Assembly: GCF_000741705.1 (NCBI RefSeq)
Contig: NZ_JGZI01000011.1
Span: forward strand, 1-64,000
DNA length: 64,000 nucleotides
Direction of reading: 5' to 3'
DNA from: Bifidobacterium psychraerophilum
GTDB lineage: Bacteria > Actinomycetota > Actinomycetes > Actinomycetales > Bifidobacteriaceae
Shown here: positions 45,782 to 59,008 of the stretch, piece after piece
Layout of the letters: every line of letters starts with the position of its first letter
How positions within the stretch are numbered: the stretch's first letter is position 1
The notes under the pieces: generated by a model
Databases searched by the model: none
What the model was told of the DNA's origin: nothing
Seen by the model: only the letters and a program-made list of their open reading frames with translations
Program-made: the position numbers and the translations under genes

Positions 45782-46344
45782 AGGTCCTCCTTCTCGCTAC
45801 GCACCTTCGCGGTGATCTGGCCGACCACGCTCATGGCATCGTCAATCTCCAAGGCATCGATGACATGCGCCCCCACCGCGGTATGGATCTCCACGGACAT
45901 CAGTGAAAAGGCGTGCAGGAAGGGACCCTGTTTCGTCTCCACGTGCTGGACGCGGTTATAGGGAATCACCGTCAGTTTGCGCAGGAACCAGCCCTTGCGA
46001 ATCGAGACCTCATGTTCACCGAGTATGAATTGGTTCACCGCATATTCATACCGTGAGACCAGCGGTCGAAGCATCAGATCGAGCAGGGAAAGCACCGCAG
46101 CGATCACCACCACCGTCCGTTGCCACACGCCCCACCATTCCAGATGCATCAGCACCACGACTGCGACCGCGCAGATCAGCAACACCACCACGTCCGTCAA
46201 TGCCGAGGAAATATACCATACCCGTTTCACCCTGCTGGGCAGCTTGGTCCACTGTCCTTCATCACGCCAATCCTGCTGCAAATACCCCAACCCCTTGAGC
46301 CTTAACCATGTGTTGCGACGTGCGCCGTCGCTGAATTCTCCCAC
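45778..46344 (-). CDS. PH-domain membrane protein (YdbS-like)
   Basis: The 188-aa protein has two transmembrane helices (about residues 48-90) followed by one bPH2 domain: YEYAVNQFILGEHEVSIRKGWFLRKLTVIPYNRVQHVE (landmark IPYNRVQHVETKQGP) and VEIHTAVGAHVIDAL. It is the usual small partner of the YdbT-like protein encoded next, and the two probably form a membrane complex. The reading frame begins with GTG at 46344; no strong ribosome-binding site is visible, and the first 20 residues are uncertain. Confidence 0.82.
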   Translation of the reverse strand: MGEFSDGARRNTWLRLKGLGYLQQDWRDEGQWTKLPSRVKRVWYISSALTDVVVLLICAVAVVVLMHLEWWGVWQRTVVVIAAVLSLLDLMLRPLVSRYEYAVNQFILGEHEVSIRKGWFLRKLTVIPYNRVQHVETKQGPFLHAFSLMSVEIHTAVGAHVIDALEIDDAMSVVGQITAKVRSEKEDL

Positions 46345-46409
46345 ATCAAGCCTAACAGCAGCGATTGTTCCTCAGACGGAGCTCCCCCGAGCCCCCGGAT
46401 CCCGGGCAA

Positions 46410-46457
46410 CCGCGAGCCGTGCCGCTTCCCCGCAGGGATCACGGCACCGGCTCACGG
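46410..46457. terminator. Terminator-like hairpin after the ABC ATPase gene
   Basis: A GC-rich stem with arms at 46410-46424 and 46442-46457 pairs over about 15 bp with one bulge and one wobble. It lies 12 bases past the ATPase stop on the minus strand. No T-tract follows, as often in high-GC actinobacteria. Confidence 0.55.
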
Positions 46458-46468
46458 CAATGGATGTC

Positions 46469-47890
46469 TCATTGCGCGTTGTCATCCAAGGTGAGGGTAT
46501 CGTCGTCCGAGTCGTAGTCGAAGAGCTCACCGTAGCGTCCCCATTCGACCGCTATGCGGAACTGCTGTTGCGCGGCCTCATCGTTATGCTTGCCTCGCAG
46601 CAGATCCACTATCAGATCACCCCTGACCTTGCCGTTCTTGGACTGGCGCAGGGTTCTGTCTATGGCGCGGATCAGCGGGACATGGCTTATCGCCATCCTG
46701 GCGAAGATCATCTTGCTGTCCAGAATATCGGCGTCATTCCACTCACGGCCGGCAGGGGTCAGGCTGACGTGCCCCTCCTCGACGTCCAGCATCCCCAGAA
46801 GCGTTCCCGCATCGAGCAGCGGGAACAGATCATCCACCTCGAAGGTCAACGCCGACGCCAGATCCGCAAGGTCCACGCCATCCTCGTGGTCGGCCACGAT
46901 CTCCAGCAATCCCGCCATACCACCCGGGGTGGCGTCAGGCAGTGAATGGCTGCCTTGGGAGGAGTCGGCGAACATCTGCTGCAATCCCGAAAGAGCCTCC
47001 TCACGGTGTCCGCCGCGCGCGGCGTCGGCTTGTCCGGTAAGAATCGCATACAGGGAATCCACGGTGGATTCGAAGGCTGCGGTGTGCTTGTCCCTTGGCC
47101 GGGGAAGCGTTATGGGCACATCGGCTATGACGTGTCCCGGATGGGAACCCAGCACCACAACCCTGTCAGCCATCTGCACCGCTTCCTCGATGTTGTGGGT
47201 CACGATGAGAATCGAACGCAGGGCGCCGCTGCCATCCGCCCATAGCTTGAGCACCTCCTGACGAAGGTTCTCCGCGGTGAGCACATCGAGGGCGGAGAAT
47301 GGCTCGTCCATGAACAGTGCATCCGGCTTGAGCACCAAAGCGCGAGCGATGCCGACGCGTTGGCGCATGCCTCCGGACAGCTCCTTCGGATACGCCGACT
47401 CGAAGCCGTCCAGCCCAATGGAATCAATGGCTTTGAGCGCGGCCGCCTTCCGCTCCTTGCGGCCGACGCCCTGCGCCTGCAGACCAAGCTCCACATTCGA
47501 TTCAACCGTCAGCCAGGGCATCAGAGCGAAGGTCTGAAACACCATCGCCACCCCTGGATTCGGCCCGGTGAGAGGCTTCCCGCGATACTTCACACGACCA
47601 TCGCTCGGGGGAACCAATCCCGCCAGAATACGCAGGAAGGTCGATTTTCCGGCGCCGGATCGACCGAGAATCGCCACGATCTCCCCTTCATGAAGGGTCA
47701 TCGATATATGCGTCAACACTTTCAGATCCTCACCATTATCGGTGAGGAAGCTCTTGCTCACATGGTTTGCGGTGATCACCGGAAGCGCTGTGCCTTTCAC
47801 GGCGGTATTCTCCATTGCGGTGTTCTCCACAGCCGTGTTGTCGATCACGCTGTTATCAATATTGTTGTTTGCTGTCAAAGTGTTCTTCAT
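46469..47890 (-). CDS. ABC transporter ATPase with C-terminal AAA-associated domain (nitrate/taurine class)
   Basis: The 473-aa ATPase has Walker A GRSGAGKST, signature ELSGGMRQRVGIARAL and Walker B LFMDEPFSALD in residues 60-260, closest to the nitrate/sulfonate/taurine group. The C-terminal half (about 310-473) is the AAA-associated domain found with COG4986-type duplicated permeases, and may be regulatory. ATG at 47890 has GAAGGA 6 bases upstream; an overlapping ATG at 47941 is less likely. The first 30 residues come from six exact 15-bp units (47801-47890), giving NTAVENTAMENTAV-type pentads. It forms an importer with the permease upstream. Confidence 0.88.
   Translation of the reverse strand: MKNTLTANNNIDNSVIDNTAVENTAMENTAVKGTALPVITANHVSKSFLTDNGEDLKVLTHISMTLHEGEIVAILGRSGAGKSTFLRILAGLVPPSDGRVKYRGKPLTGPNPGVAMVFQTFALMPWLTVESNVELGLQAQGVGRKERKAAALKAIDSIGLDGFESAYPKELSGGMRQRVGIARALVLKPDALFMDEPFSALDVLTAENLRQEVLKLWADGSGALRSILIVTHNIEEAVQMADRVVVLGSHPGHVIADVPITLPRPRDKHTAAFESTVDSLYAILTGQADAARGGHREEALSGLQQMFADSSQGSHSLPDATPGGMAGLLEIVADHEDGVDLADLASALTFEVDDLFPLLDAGTLLGMLDVEEGHVSLTPAGREWNDADILDSKMIFARMAISHVPLIRAIDRTLRQSKNGKVRGDLIVDLLRGKHNDEAAQQQFRIAVEWGRYGELFDYDSDDDTLTLDDNAQ
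47801..47890 (-). repeat. 15-bp tandem repeat, 6 units, containing the start codon
   Basis: Six in-frame 15-bp units (47801-47815, 47816-47830, 47831-47845, 47846-47860, 47861-47875, 47876-47890) encode diverged pentapeptides of NTAVE type. The last unit contains the ATG start codon of the ABC ATPase, so gain or loss of units changes the N-terminus without breaking the frame. Confidence 0.75.
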
Positions 47891-47937
47891 GGGTTTTCCT
47901 TCAAACGAATTGGAATGCACGCTTGCGCTGTGCGGGG

Positions 47938-49710
47938 TCATGCGGTCAGTGAGAAGCGACGATCAGCCAGGCGCTCCAGAGGGTGCCAGAACACTCGATT
48001 GACCACCACTACGAAAATGCTCATCATGGTCACGCTAAGCAGCGTGCGCGGCATATTGCCCTCCGCGGTGGAGGCGGCTATGTATGAACCGAGTCCTGTT
48101 GCGGTCAGCGTGGTGTGACCGTAGCTCACGGTTTCGGAGACGATCGAGGCGTTCCACGCCCCTCCTGCGGCGGTAACGCCACCCGTGCACCATGCACCGA
48201 AAACCGCAGGGAGAATGAGTGTCTTCCAGCGCTGCCAGGTGCCCATGCCCAGACTTCGGGACATTTCGCGTAGATCGTCGGGAATCGCACTCGCTCCTGC
48301 GATCACGTTGAACAGGATGTACCACTGCGTGCCCAAGGACATCAGCAGCAGATTGCCCCAGTTGATGTCGATATGCCACGCGATGAACCATAGCGTCACC
48401 AAGGGGAAGGTGAAGTTCGCAGGAAAACTCGCCAGAATCTGTATCACCGGCTGGAAGAAGCGTGCGAGCTTCGGGTTCATGCCTATCATGGCGCCGATGG
48501 GCACCCAGATGATCGAGCAGATCAAGGTCAGCAGCATCACGCGCAGAAAGGTCAGAAAACCAAGCCCGGCAACATGCCAGATCTCCGCGATTCCCGCTCC
48601 TTCACGGATGTAGTCGAACCATAGAACGACACCGAAGATGCTCACGGCAGCGGCGACGACGGCGAATAGGACGTCACCGATGCGGCTACGCGTGCCTCTG
48701 ACATGCCAATGCGCTCCCGTCCTGCCCAAGGGCAGGGTCAGGCGATCCAACACATCCGCAATCGGGCGCCCGATTGTCGCCAGCACATCATTGAGGTGGG
48801 ATTGCCTGATGACGCTCAGCACCAGGCTGCGCTTCTGGGAGACCGAGCTGTTCGAAGTGATGCGGAACTTCTCGGCCCATGCGGTCAGCGGCTTCCACAG
48901 ACAGAAGTCGATGAGCACCACGACGATCACCATGGTGAGTATCGCCCAGCCGATATTACCAAGCTGCTGACGCTCCGAGGCCTCGGCCACGTAGCTGCCG
49001 ATGCCGGGTAGAACATAGGTGCTGTTGTTGACGGATATCATTTCGGATGCCGTCAGGAAGAACCATCCTCCGCCGACGCTCATCATGCAGTTCCACAGCA
49101 GGGGAATCATCGAATTGGGAACATCGAGCTTCCAGAAACGCTGCCAGTGGCTCAGTTGGAGCAATCGTGCCGCTTCGTCCAGCTCAGGCGGCTCGCTCAT
49201 CAGGGAGCGGTGGAAGGAGAAGGTCATATTCCATGCCTGACTGGTGAAGATGGCGAAAATCGAAGCCGCCTCCACACCGAGTATCGATCCCGGAAAGAGC
49301 ACCAGCCAGATGGTGATGGTCGCGGAAAGAAAGCCCAGGATGGGAACCGACTGCAGGATATCGAGCAGCGGTATCAGAATGGCCCCGAGCCGCCTGCTCC
49401 TTGCCGCGGCAAGGCCATACACGACGGTGAACAGAAAGGAGAATCCCAGTGCGATGAACATTCTGAATACGGAACGCAAGGCATAATACGGGAGTAGGTG
49501 CGGGTCGGTGGATATGCTTGAGGGTATTCCCTGCGGACCGATGGCGGCATTCACCTGTGGCAGCAGCGCGGCGACCGCTCCCAGAACCGCCAGGATTCCT
49601 GCGACGACGATCACATCGGATATGACGGAACGACGCAGCCGGCCTGATGCCGAAGCGGGCGCATCACCTCGGATCAGCGCCCCTGCATGGGTTGAAAACA
49701 ATGATGGCAT
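47938..49710 (-). CDS. ABC transporter permease, duplicated (COG4986 anion type)
   Basis: The 590-aa integral membrane protein contains two binding-protein-dependent permease domains in one chain. The first spans about residues 25-300 (coupling region LDEAARLLQLSHWQRFWKLDVP), the second about 350-590 (coupling region LREMSRSLGMGTWQRWKTLILP; landmarks LGMGTWQRW and AARLLQLS). This duplicated type pairs with the AAA-associated ATPase encoded downstream and is annotated as anion transport, but the substrate is not established. No solute-binding protein gene is adjacent. ATG at 49710 has AGAGG 8 bases upstream. It follows a 336-base leader with a strong promoter and a small ORF. Confidence 0.88.
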   Translation of the reverse strand: MPSLFSTHAGALIRGDAPASASGRLRRSVISDVIVVAGILAVLGAVAALLPQVNAAIGPQGIPSSISTDPHLLPYYALRSVFRMFIALGFSFLFTVVYGLAAARSRRLGAILIPLLDILQSVPILGFLSATITIWLVLFPGSILGVEAASIFAIFTSQAWNMTFSFHRSLMSEPPELDEAARLLQLSHWQRFWKLDVPNSMIPLLWNCMMSVGGGWFFLTASEMISVNNSTYVLPGIGSYVAEASERQQLGNIGWAILTMVIVVVLIDFCLWKPLTAWAEKFRITSNSSVSQKRSLVLSVIRQSHLNDVLATIGRPIADVLDRLTLPLGRTGAHWHVRGTRSRIGDVLFAVVAAAVSIFGVVLWFDYIREGAGIAEIWHVAGLGFLTFLRVMLLTLICSIIWVPIGAMIGMNPKLARFFQPVIQILASFPANFTFPLVTLWFIAWHIDINWGNLLLMSLGTQWYILFNVIAGASAIPDDLREMSRSLGMGTWQRWKTLILPAVFGAWCTGGVTAAGGAWNASIVSETVSYGHTTLTATGLGSYIAASTAEGNMPRTLLSVTMMSIFVVVVNRVFWHPLERLADRRFSLTA

Positions 49711-49824
49711 GACGTAGCCTCTTCTCAATGGATGGATGTATCTATCCACTGCACGCCTGCGCATCCCTGTCATGCTGTCCAGGCTGGATCCACGATCCGT
49801 GCTGACAAGAGGTTCATCAACGCT

Positions 49825-49929
49825 TCATTGAGTTCGAGCGGCGCTTTCGATGGACCTTGAATGGGCATCCGACGTGAGTGGAATAGGTTGGTGATGGTCG
49901 TCTATAGGTTGCGGACTGTCGATGTCCAT
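49825..49929 (-). CDS. Small upstream ORF (34 aa) in the ABC operon leader
   Basis: A 34-codon frame begins with ATG at 49929, 7 bases after a perfect GGGAGGT ribosome-binding sequence, and ends with TGA 114 bases before the permease gene. The peptide is hydrophilic (begins MDIDSPQPIDDHHQPIPL), rich in Asp, His and Pro, without a signal peptide or membrane segment. The ribosome-binding sequence is better than those of most genes here, so it is probably translated. It may be a regulatory leader peptide. No homology is claimed. Confidence 0.5.
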   Translation of the reverse strand: MDIDSPQPIDDHHQPIPLTSDAHSRSIESAARTQ

Positions 49930-50113
49930 GACGTGCACCTCCCTCAGATTGATGTTTCGGCGATCAATGGTCATGATGATGAGCGTTGTCTTCGCCGCAA
50001 TCTGTCAACTACCCCGGTGTGATTCCATCCAGGTGCCCTGTTGACTGCCCAAATATATACAGTCCATACCATTTTTGTCAATTCGCGACATGCATGGACC
50101 CCGGCGGGATACG
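49930..50113 (-). other. Upstream leader of the ABC importer operon
   Basis: Together with the small ORF this forms the 497-base gap between the permease start and the rpoC stop. It holds the promoter at 50054-50081, a second TTGACA-like stretch near 50003, and the ribosome-binding sequence of the small ORF. I recognise no known riboswitch class in it, but its length leaves room for one. Confidence 0.45.
50054..50081 (-). promoter_or_regulatory. Promoter of the ABC importer operon
   Basis: Consensus -35 TTGACA (50076-50081), 16-bp spacer, -10 TATATA (50054-50059), facing the small ORF and the permease gene. One of the best sigma-70-like promoters in the window. The predicted transcript start near 50047 gives a leader of about 336 bases. 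Confidence 0.7.
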
Positions 50114-50153
50114 ACAGGGGGCTCCGATCCCATGATGGAATCGGAGCCCCTGT
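50114..50153. terminator. rpoC terminator hairpin
   Basis: A 14-bp stem with one bulged base has arms at 50114-50128 and 50140-50153, about 55 bases past the rpoC stop. No T-tract follows on either strand. It separates the rpoBC operon from the downstream ABC importer promoter. Confidence 0.65.
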
Positions 50154-50207
50154 GTTGGCGGCAGGTGAGGCGGAGCGCTCTAAGGCGTATCCGCATCACC
50201 TTGGCTG

Positions 50208-54245
<4,038 letters not shown>

Positions 54246-54345
54246 TCTATGTCCTGTCTTTCGCTTGTTACTGCTTTATGCGTTTCTTGAGGGGCTGTGC
54301 GGGCGGGTGTCCTTCCTGCGCCCGCACAGCCGTGTCGATCGGTGT

Positions 54346-57300
54346 TCAGCGATATTCCGGTTGGGAATCGTTCGATGACATCGCAGCTCCGGCATCAGGT
54401 CGCGCATTGATGTTGAAACCGAGATCATCCGATGCCGATGCGGGATCGTCGTCCTCGTCCTTCATGTCGATGGCGACGCCTTCGGCGTTCAGCACCTCGA
54501 CGTTCAGGGACAGGGACTGCATTTCCTTGAGCAGCACCTTGAAGGATTCCGGGATGCCTGCCGGCGGCAGGTTGTCGCCCTTCACGATTGCGCCATAGAC
54601 ACGCACGCGGCCGTCAACATCATCGGACTTGGTGGTCATCATTTCGTGCAGCGTGTAGGCGGCACCGTAGGCTTCGAGGGCCCACACCTCCATCTCGCCG
54701 AAACGCTGTCCACCGAACTGAGCCTTACCGCCCAGAGGCTGCTGGGTGATCATCGAGTAAGGACCGGTTGAACGTGCATGGATCTTGTCGTCCACAAGGT
54801 GGTGGAGCTTCAGCATGTACATGTAGCCCACTGAGATCGGCTTGGTGAATGGCTCGCCGGTGCGGCCGTCATACAGCACCGCCTTGCCGTGATCCCCAAC
54901 GAGGTGCTCGCCGTCGCGGTTCGGCAGCGTGGTCTTGAGCAGACCGTGCAGCGCGTCCTGACGGACACCATCGAATACCGGTGAAGCGACAGGAGTGTCC
55001 GGATCGGCCTTCTCGGCGCCTGCCGGGATGTGCTTCTTCCACTCCGCCTCAAGGTTCGGATCGAGGTTGATATCCCAGCCTGCGTGGGCGATCCATCCGA
55101 GATGCAGCTCGAGCACCTGGCCGAGGTTCATTCGGCTGGGCACGCCCAAGGGGTTGAGCATGATGTCGATCGGGGTGCCGTCCGGGAGGAATGGCATATC
55201 CTCTTCCGGAAGGATCCTGGAGATGACACCCTTGTTGCCGTGACGGCCGGAGAGCTTGTCTCCCTGGGTGATCTTGCGATGCTGGGCGATGTAGACGCGA
55301 ATCATCTGGTTCACGCCGTTGGGCAGCTCGTCACCGTCCTCCTCGGCATCCTCACGCGAAATCTCCTTGACGGCGATAACCGTTCCGGTCTCACCGTGAG
55401 GCACCCGCAGTGAGGTGTCGCGCACCTCGCGGCTCTTCTCGCCGAAGATCGCACGGAGCAGACGCTCTTCCGGCGTGAGTTCGGTCTCGCCCTTCGGCGT
55501 CACCTTGCCCACCAGGATGTCTCCGGCCTCGACCTCGGCACCGATGCGGATGACGCCACGCTCATCGAGGTTGGCAACCGCATCCTCGCCGACGTTCGGC
55601 AGATCGCGGGTGATTTCCTCGGATCCGAGCTTCGTCTCACGTGCATCGATTTCGTATTCCTCGATGTGGATGGAGCTCAGGGTGTCATCCTGCACCAGAC
55701 GCTGCGAGATGATCACGGCGTCCTCGTAGTTGTAACCGTTCCAAGGCATGAAGGCCACCAGAAGGTTCTTGCCGAGCGCCATCTCGCCATTCTGGGTGGC
55801 AGGGCCGTCGGCCAGCACGGAACCGGCCTCGACTCGCTCGCCATCCTTGATGGTTGGCACCTGGTTGTAGCAGGTGGTCTGGTTCGAACGCTGGAACTTG
55901 GACAGCTTGTAGCTGGACTGCGTGCCATCGTCGTTCAGCACGCGGATGATGTCGCCGGAGACGTAGGTCACCACGCCGGGCTTGTCGGAAAGAATCACAT
56001 CGCCTGAATCGACGGCTGCACGCCATTCGGAGCCGGTTCCCACCAGCGGGCGTTCCGACTTGATCAGCGGGACGGCCTGGCGCTGCATGTTGGTACCCAT
56101 CAGCGCTCGGTGGCCCTCATCGTGCTCAAGGAAGGGGATCAGCGAAGCGCCAAGTGAAACCATCTGGCGTGGGGAGACGTCCATGTAGTCGACCTGCTCG
56201 ACCGGAACATCCTCCGCCTCGCCCTCACTGTCGCGCACCAGGGCTGTGGACTCGACCAGATGACCCTTCTCGTCGATGATCTGGTTGGCCTGCGCGATCA
56301 CGTGCTCGGTCTCCTGATCAGCGGTCATGTAGGTGATTTCATCGGTCAGCTGACCGTTGTCGACCTTGCGGTACGGGGTCTCGATGAATCCGAATGGGTT
56401 GATGCGACCGAATGTGGCCAATGATCCGATCAGACCGATGTTCGGGCCTTCAGGGGACTCGATCGGGCACATACGACCGAAGTGGGAGGGGTGCACGTCT
56501 CGCACTTCCATCGAAGCGCGGTCGCGGGAAAGGCCGCCGGGGCCCAGAGCGGAGAGACGACGCTTGTTGGTCACACCTGCGAGCGGGTTGTTCTGATCCA
56601 TGAACTGCGAAAGCTGTGAGGTTCCGAAGAACTCCTTGATCGTCGCGTTCACCGGACGGATGTTGATCAGGGACTGGGGCGTAATGGCCTCGGCGTCCTG
56701 GGTCGTCATGCGCTCACGAACCACGCGTTCCATACGGGAAAGACCGGTACGCAGCTGGTTCTGGATCAGCTCGCCCACCTGGCGGATACGACGGTTGCCG
56801 AAGTGATCGATATCGTCCACGTCAACGCGCAGATCGACTGCTTCTCCGTTACGTGAGCCGGGGAAGGTCTTGTCGCCGGCATGCAGGGTCACCAGGTATT
56901 TGATGGTGGCGATGATGTCGTCGCGGTTGAGGCTGCGATCGTTGAAATCGGCTTCGAGACCAAGCTTGCGGTTGATCTTGTAACGGCCGACGCGGGCGAG
57001 GTCGTAACGCTTCGTGTTGAAGTAGAAGGAGTCGAGCAGATTTCGCCCGGCCTCTGGGGTCGCGGTGTCGGAAGGACGGATCTTGCGGTACAGATCGGTC
57101 AGGGCCGCATCCTGGTTGTCGATGGATTCCTTTTCCAAGGCATCCAGCACCAGCGGGTAGCCCTGGAAGGACTCCTTGATCTCGGACTTGGTCATGCCGA
57201 TGGCCTCGAGGAACACGATGGCCGACTGCTTGCGCTTGCGGTCGACGCGCACGCCGAGGACGTCACGCTTGTCGATCTCGAACTCAAGCCAGGCGCCACG

Positions 57301-57912
57301 GCTCGGGATGATCTTCGCGCCGAATACTTCCTTGTCGGTCGTACGGTCGCGGTTGCGGTCGAAATAGACACCGGGCGAACGAACCAGCTGCGAGACGATG
57401 ACGCGTTCGGTGCCGCCGATGATGAAGGTGCCGTGAGGGGTCTGCAGCGGGAAATCGCCCATGAAGACGGTCTGCGACTTGATCTCACCGGTGTCGCCGT
57501 TCTCGAACTCGGCGTTCACATACAGCGGTGCGGAATAGGTGTAATCCTTCTCCTTGCATTCGAGCACCGTGTGGCGTGGCTCCTCGAAGTATGGATCGGA
57601 GAATGCCAGGCTCATGGTCTGGGCGAAGTTCTCAATCGGTGAGATCTCCTTGAAGACTTCGTCGAGTCCTGAGATGTGGGCAACGGTGTTGGTGCCATCA
57701 CGCTCATCCTCTTCGACGCGCTGCTTCCAGCGCTCGTTGCCGATCAGCCAATCGAAGCTGTCGGTCTGGACGCCCAGCAGATAGGGGACGTCGAGCGGCT
57801 CCTGGATGGAACCGAAGTTCACGCGGTTCGGTGCCTTGTGAAGTTTGATGTCTTCTTCATCAGCGCGTGCGTATGTTTGTGTGGTATTTCTTGCAGCTTT
57901 GTTGGCAGCCAA
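54346..57912 (-). CDS. rpoB: DNA-directed RNA polymerase beta subunit
   Basis: The 1188-aa subunit is complete, from [24 protein letters not shown] to the conserved C-terminal region with [19 protein letters not shown]. The rifampicin region reads [29 protein letters not shown] (landmarks QFMDQNNPL and [12 protein letters not shown]). An Asn stands at the position equivalent to E. coli His526, codon at 56566-56568; other main resistance positions (Ser531, Asp516 equivalents) are unchanged. It is the first gene of the rpoBC operon, with a strong promoter at 58054-58082 and a leader of about 135 bases. Confidence 0.99.
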   Translation of the reverse strand: MAANKAARNTTQTYARADEEDIKLHKAPNRVNFGSIQEPLDVPYLLGVQTDSFDWLIGNERWKQRVEEDERDGTNTVAHISGLDEVFKEISPIENFAQTMSLAFSDPYFEEPRHTVLECKEKDYTYSAPLYVNAEFENGDTGEIKSQTVFMGDFPLQTPHGTFIIGGTERVIVSQLVRSPGVYFDRNRDRTTDKEVFGAKIIPSRGAWLEFEIDKRDVLGVRVDRKRKQSAIVFLEAIGMTKSEIKESFQGYPLVLDALEKESIDNQDAALTDLYRKIRPSDTATPEAGRNLLDSFYFNTKRYDLARVGRYKINRKLGLEADFNDRSLNRDDIIATIKYLVTLHAGDKTFPGSRNGEAVDLRVDVDDIDHFGNRRIRQVGELIQNQLRTGLSRMERVVRERMTTQDAEAITPQSLINIRPVNATIKEFFGTSQLSQFMDQNNPLAGVTNKRRLSALGPGGLSRDRASMEVRDVHPSHFGRMCPIESPEGPNIGLIGSLATFGRINPFGFIETPYRKVDNGQLTDEITYMTADQETEHVIAQANQIIDEKGHLVESTALVRDSEGEAEDVPVEQVDYMDVSPRQMVSLGASLIPFLEHDEGHRALMGTNMQRQAVPLIKSERPLVGTGSEWRAAVDSGDVILSDKPGVVTYVSGDIIRVLNDDGTQSSYKLSKFQRSNQTTCYNQVPTIKDGERVEAGSVLADGPATQNGEMALGKNLLVAFMPWNGYNYEDAVIISQRLVQDDTLSSIHIEEYEIDARETKLGSEEITRDLPNVGEDAVANLDERGVIRIGAEVEAGDILVGKVTPKGETELTPEERLLRAIFGEKSREVRDTSLRVPHGETGTVIAVKEISREDAEEDGDELPNGVNQMIRVYIAQHRKITQGDKLSGRHGNKGVISRILPEEDMPFLPDGTPIDIMLNPLGVPSRMNLGQVLELHLGWIAHAGWDINLDPNLEAEWKKHIPAGAEKADPDTPVASPVFDGVRQDALHGLLKTTLPNRDGEHLVGDHGKAVLYDGRTGEPFTKPISVGYMYMLKLHHLVDDKIHARSTGPYSMITQQPLGGKAQFGGQRFGEMEVWALEAYGAAYTLHEMMTTKSDDVDGRVRVYGAIVKGDNLPPAGIPESFKVLLKEMQSLSLNVEVLNAEGVAIDMKDEDDDPASASDDLGFNINARPDAGAAMSSNDSQPEYR

Positions 57913-57994
57913 AGTAGACTTTCCTTATCGCTCGCTATGTTCGATGGATCGTTGCTTGCCTGGAAAACGCCTCATGGCCACCATATGCCTATTC

Positions 57995-58025
57995 GCGGGC
58001 ATTCTCCCCAATGATGCATGCCCGC
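57995..58025. promoter_or_regulatory. Leader hairpin upstream of rpoB
   Basis: Perfect 8-bp arms gcgggcat and atgcccgc (57995-58002 and 58018-58025) enclose a 15-base loop in the rpoB 5' leader. No T-tract follows, so it may affect mRNA stability rather than termination. Confidence 0.45.
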
Positions 58026-58053
58026 TATATGACACACTTCACGCAAAGACACA

Positions 58054-58082
58054 ATAGTAACACGATTGATATCGCTGCGCAA
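58054..58082 (-). promoter_or_regulatory. rpoB promoter
   Basis: -35 TTGCGC (58077-58082), 17-bp spacer, extended -10 TGTTACTAT with TACTAT at 58054-58059. Spacing and both boxes are good, and the position is right for the rpoBC operon. The 58083-58347 part of the same gap has no gene; it holds a run of nine G (58289-58297). Confidence 0.75.
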
Positions 58083-58347
58083 GAAACTCCCCTATTCCTC
58101 TTTCCTCCCCACATCCCCGACTATGCACTGGGTTGTGGTGCCTTGCCTGCCGAGTGACCCAGGTGTGCAGTGCCGATATCGTCTCACAACACTTCATCCG
58201 TATGGATTGCGTTAATCGCATTGTCATTCCCTCTTCTTCTGCAGCCCCTTCACCACCGGCTGCCTGGTGGAGAGTCACCCGACCGGGTGGGGGGGGGCGG
58301 AGGACCGCGCTGGCTTCAGGAGGCGATGTCGGGTACGGGGGACGGTG

Positions 58348-58959
58348 CTATTGCACCGCTATGGAAACGGGTGCGGATTGCACCTTCGCGTCCTCCTTGA
58401 GGGAGAGTTTGGCAACATAGGTGCCCCGCTGCACATTCAGCAGCGCGGAATCCTGCTGGCATTGCGACGTGGTGGCGTTGGCGTTCCAGGTGATCGTCTG
58501 GATATCCTTATCATTGCCCGCCATAAGCAGCATACGTGAATCCACCGGGCATGAATCCGAACGCCAGATCGTCTCGTTGCCGGAGGTTATGGTGAGCACG
58601 CGTGAGGCATTCGACCCGTCGATCAGGCAGCTGCTTGCTCCGTGATGCTTGATGGTGGCCACGAACTGCACCGAACCACCCAGTGAGGCGGTTGCGGAGT
58701 TCGCGCTCAAGGTCAGATCCACATCATCACCCGTGCAATCCTGAACTCCCGAAATCTCTTTGGGACTGGGCGCCGCCTCACGGGAGATGGCGTTGATGTC
58801 ATCCTTGTTGATCGCGTAATTGACGGCGCTTACACCCCGCACCAGCAGCCATCCGATTCCCCAACACAACACAAGAAAGACCACCGCCACCAACGCGGCG
58901 ATTATGCGGCGTCGACGGTAGATGCGGCGTTGTTTTGCACTGATCTTTCGCTTGGCCAT
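58348..58959 (-). CDS. Conserved-type hypothetical protein, single-pass membrane anchor
   Basis: The 203-aa protein begins with a strongly basic stretch (MAKRKISAKQRRIYRRRR), followed by one transmembrane helix at about residues 20-42 (IIAALVAVVFLVLCWGIGW) and an extracytoplasmic domain of about 150 residues that looks beta-rich, with two Cys pairs (ISGVQDCTG with SSCLIDG, and DSCPVD with TSQCQQ) able to form disulfides. I do not recognise the family. ATG at 58959 is chosen since the frame before it runs into the mutY 3' end with no protein character. mutY lies 49 bases upstream on the same strand. Confidence 0.75.
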   Translation of the reverse strand: MAKRKISAKQRRIYRRRRIIAALVAVVFLVLCWGIGWLLVRGVSAVNYAINKDDINAISREAAPSPKEISGVQDCTGDDVDLTLSANSATASLGGSVQFVATIKHHGASSCLIDGSNASRVLTITSGNETIWRSDSCPVDSRMLLMAGNDKDIQTITWNANATTSQCQQDSALLNVQRGTYVAKLSLKEDAKVQSAPVSIAVQ

Positions 58960-59008
58960 ATAGCCGAGTGTACGACGGATGGCAGTGCGGATGCGAGCAC
59001 CGACGCGC

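Noticed and set aside
49930-50113. TPP, T-box, cobalamin or other common riboswitch in the ABC importer leader
   Set aside because: I looked for the conserved cores (for example CUGAGA with its partner, or the T-box AGGGUGG-type sequence) and did not find them in proper order.
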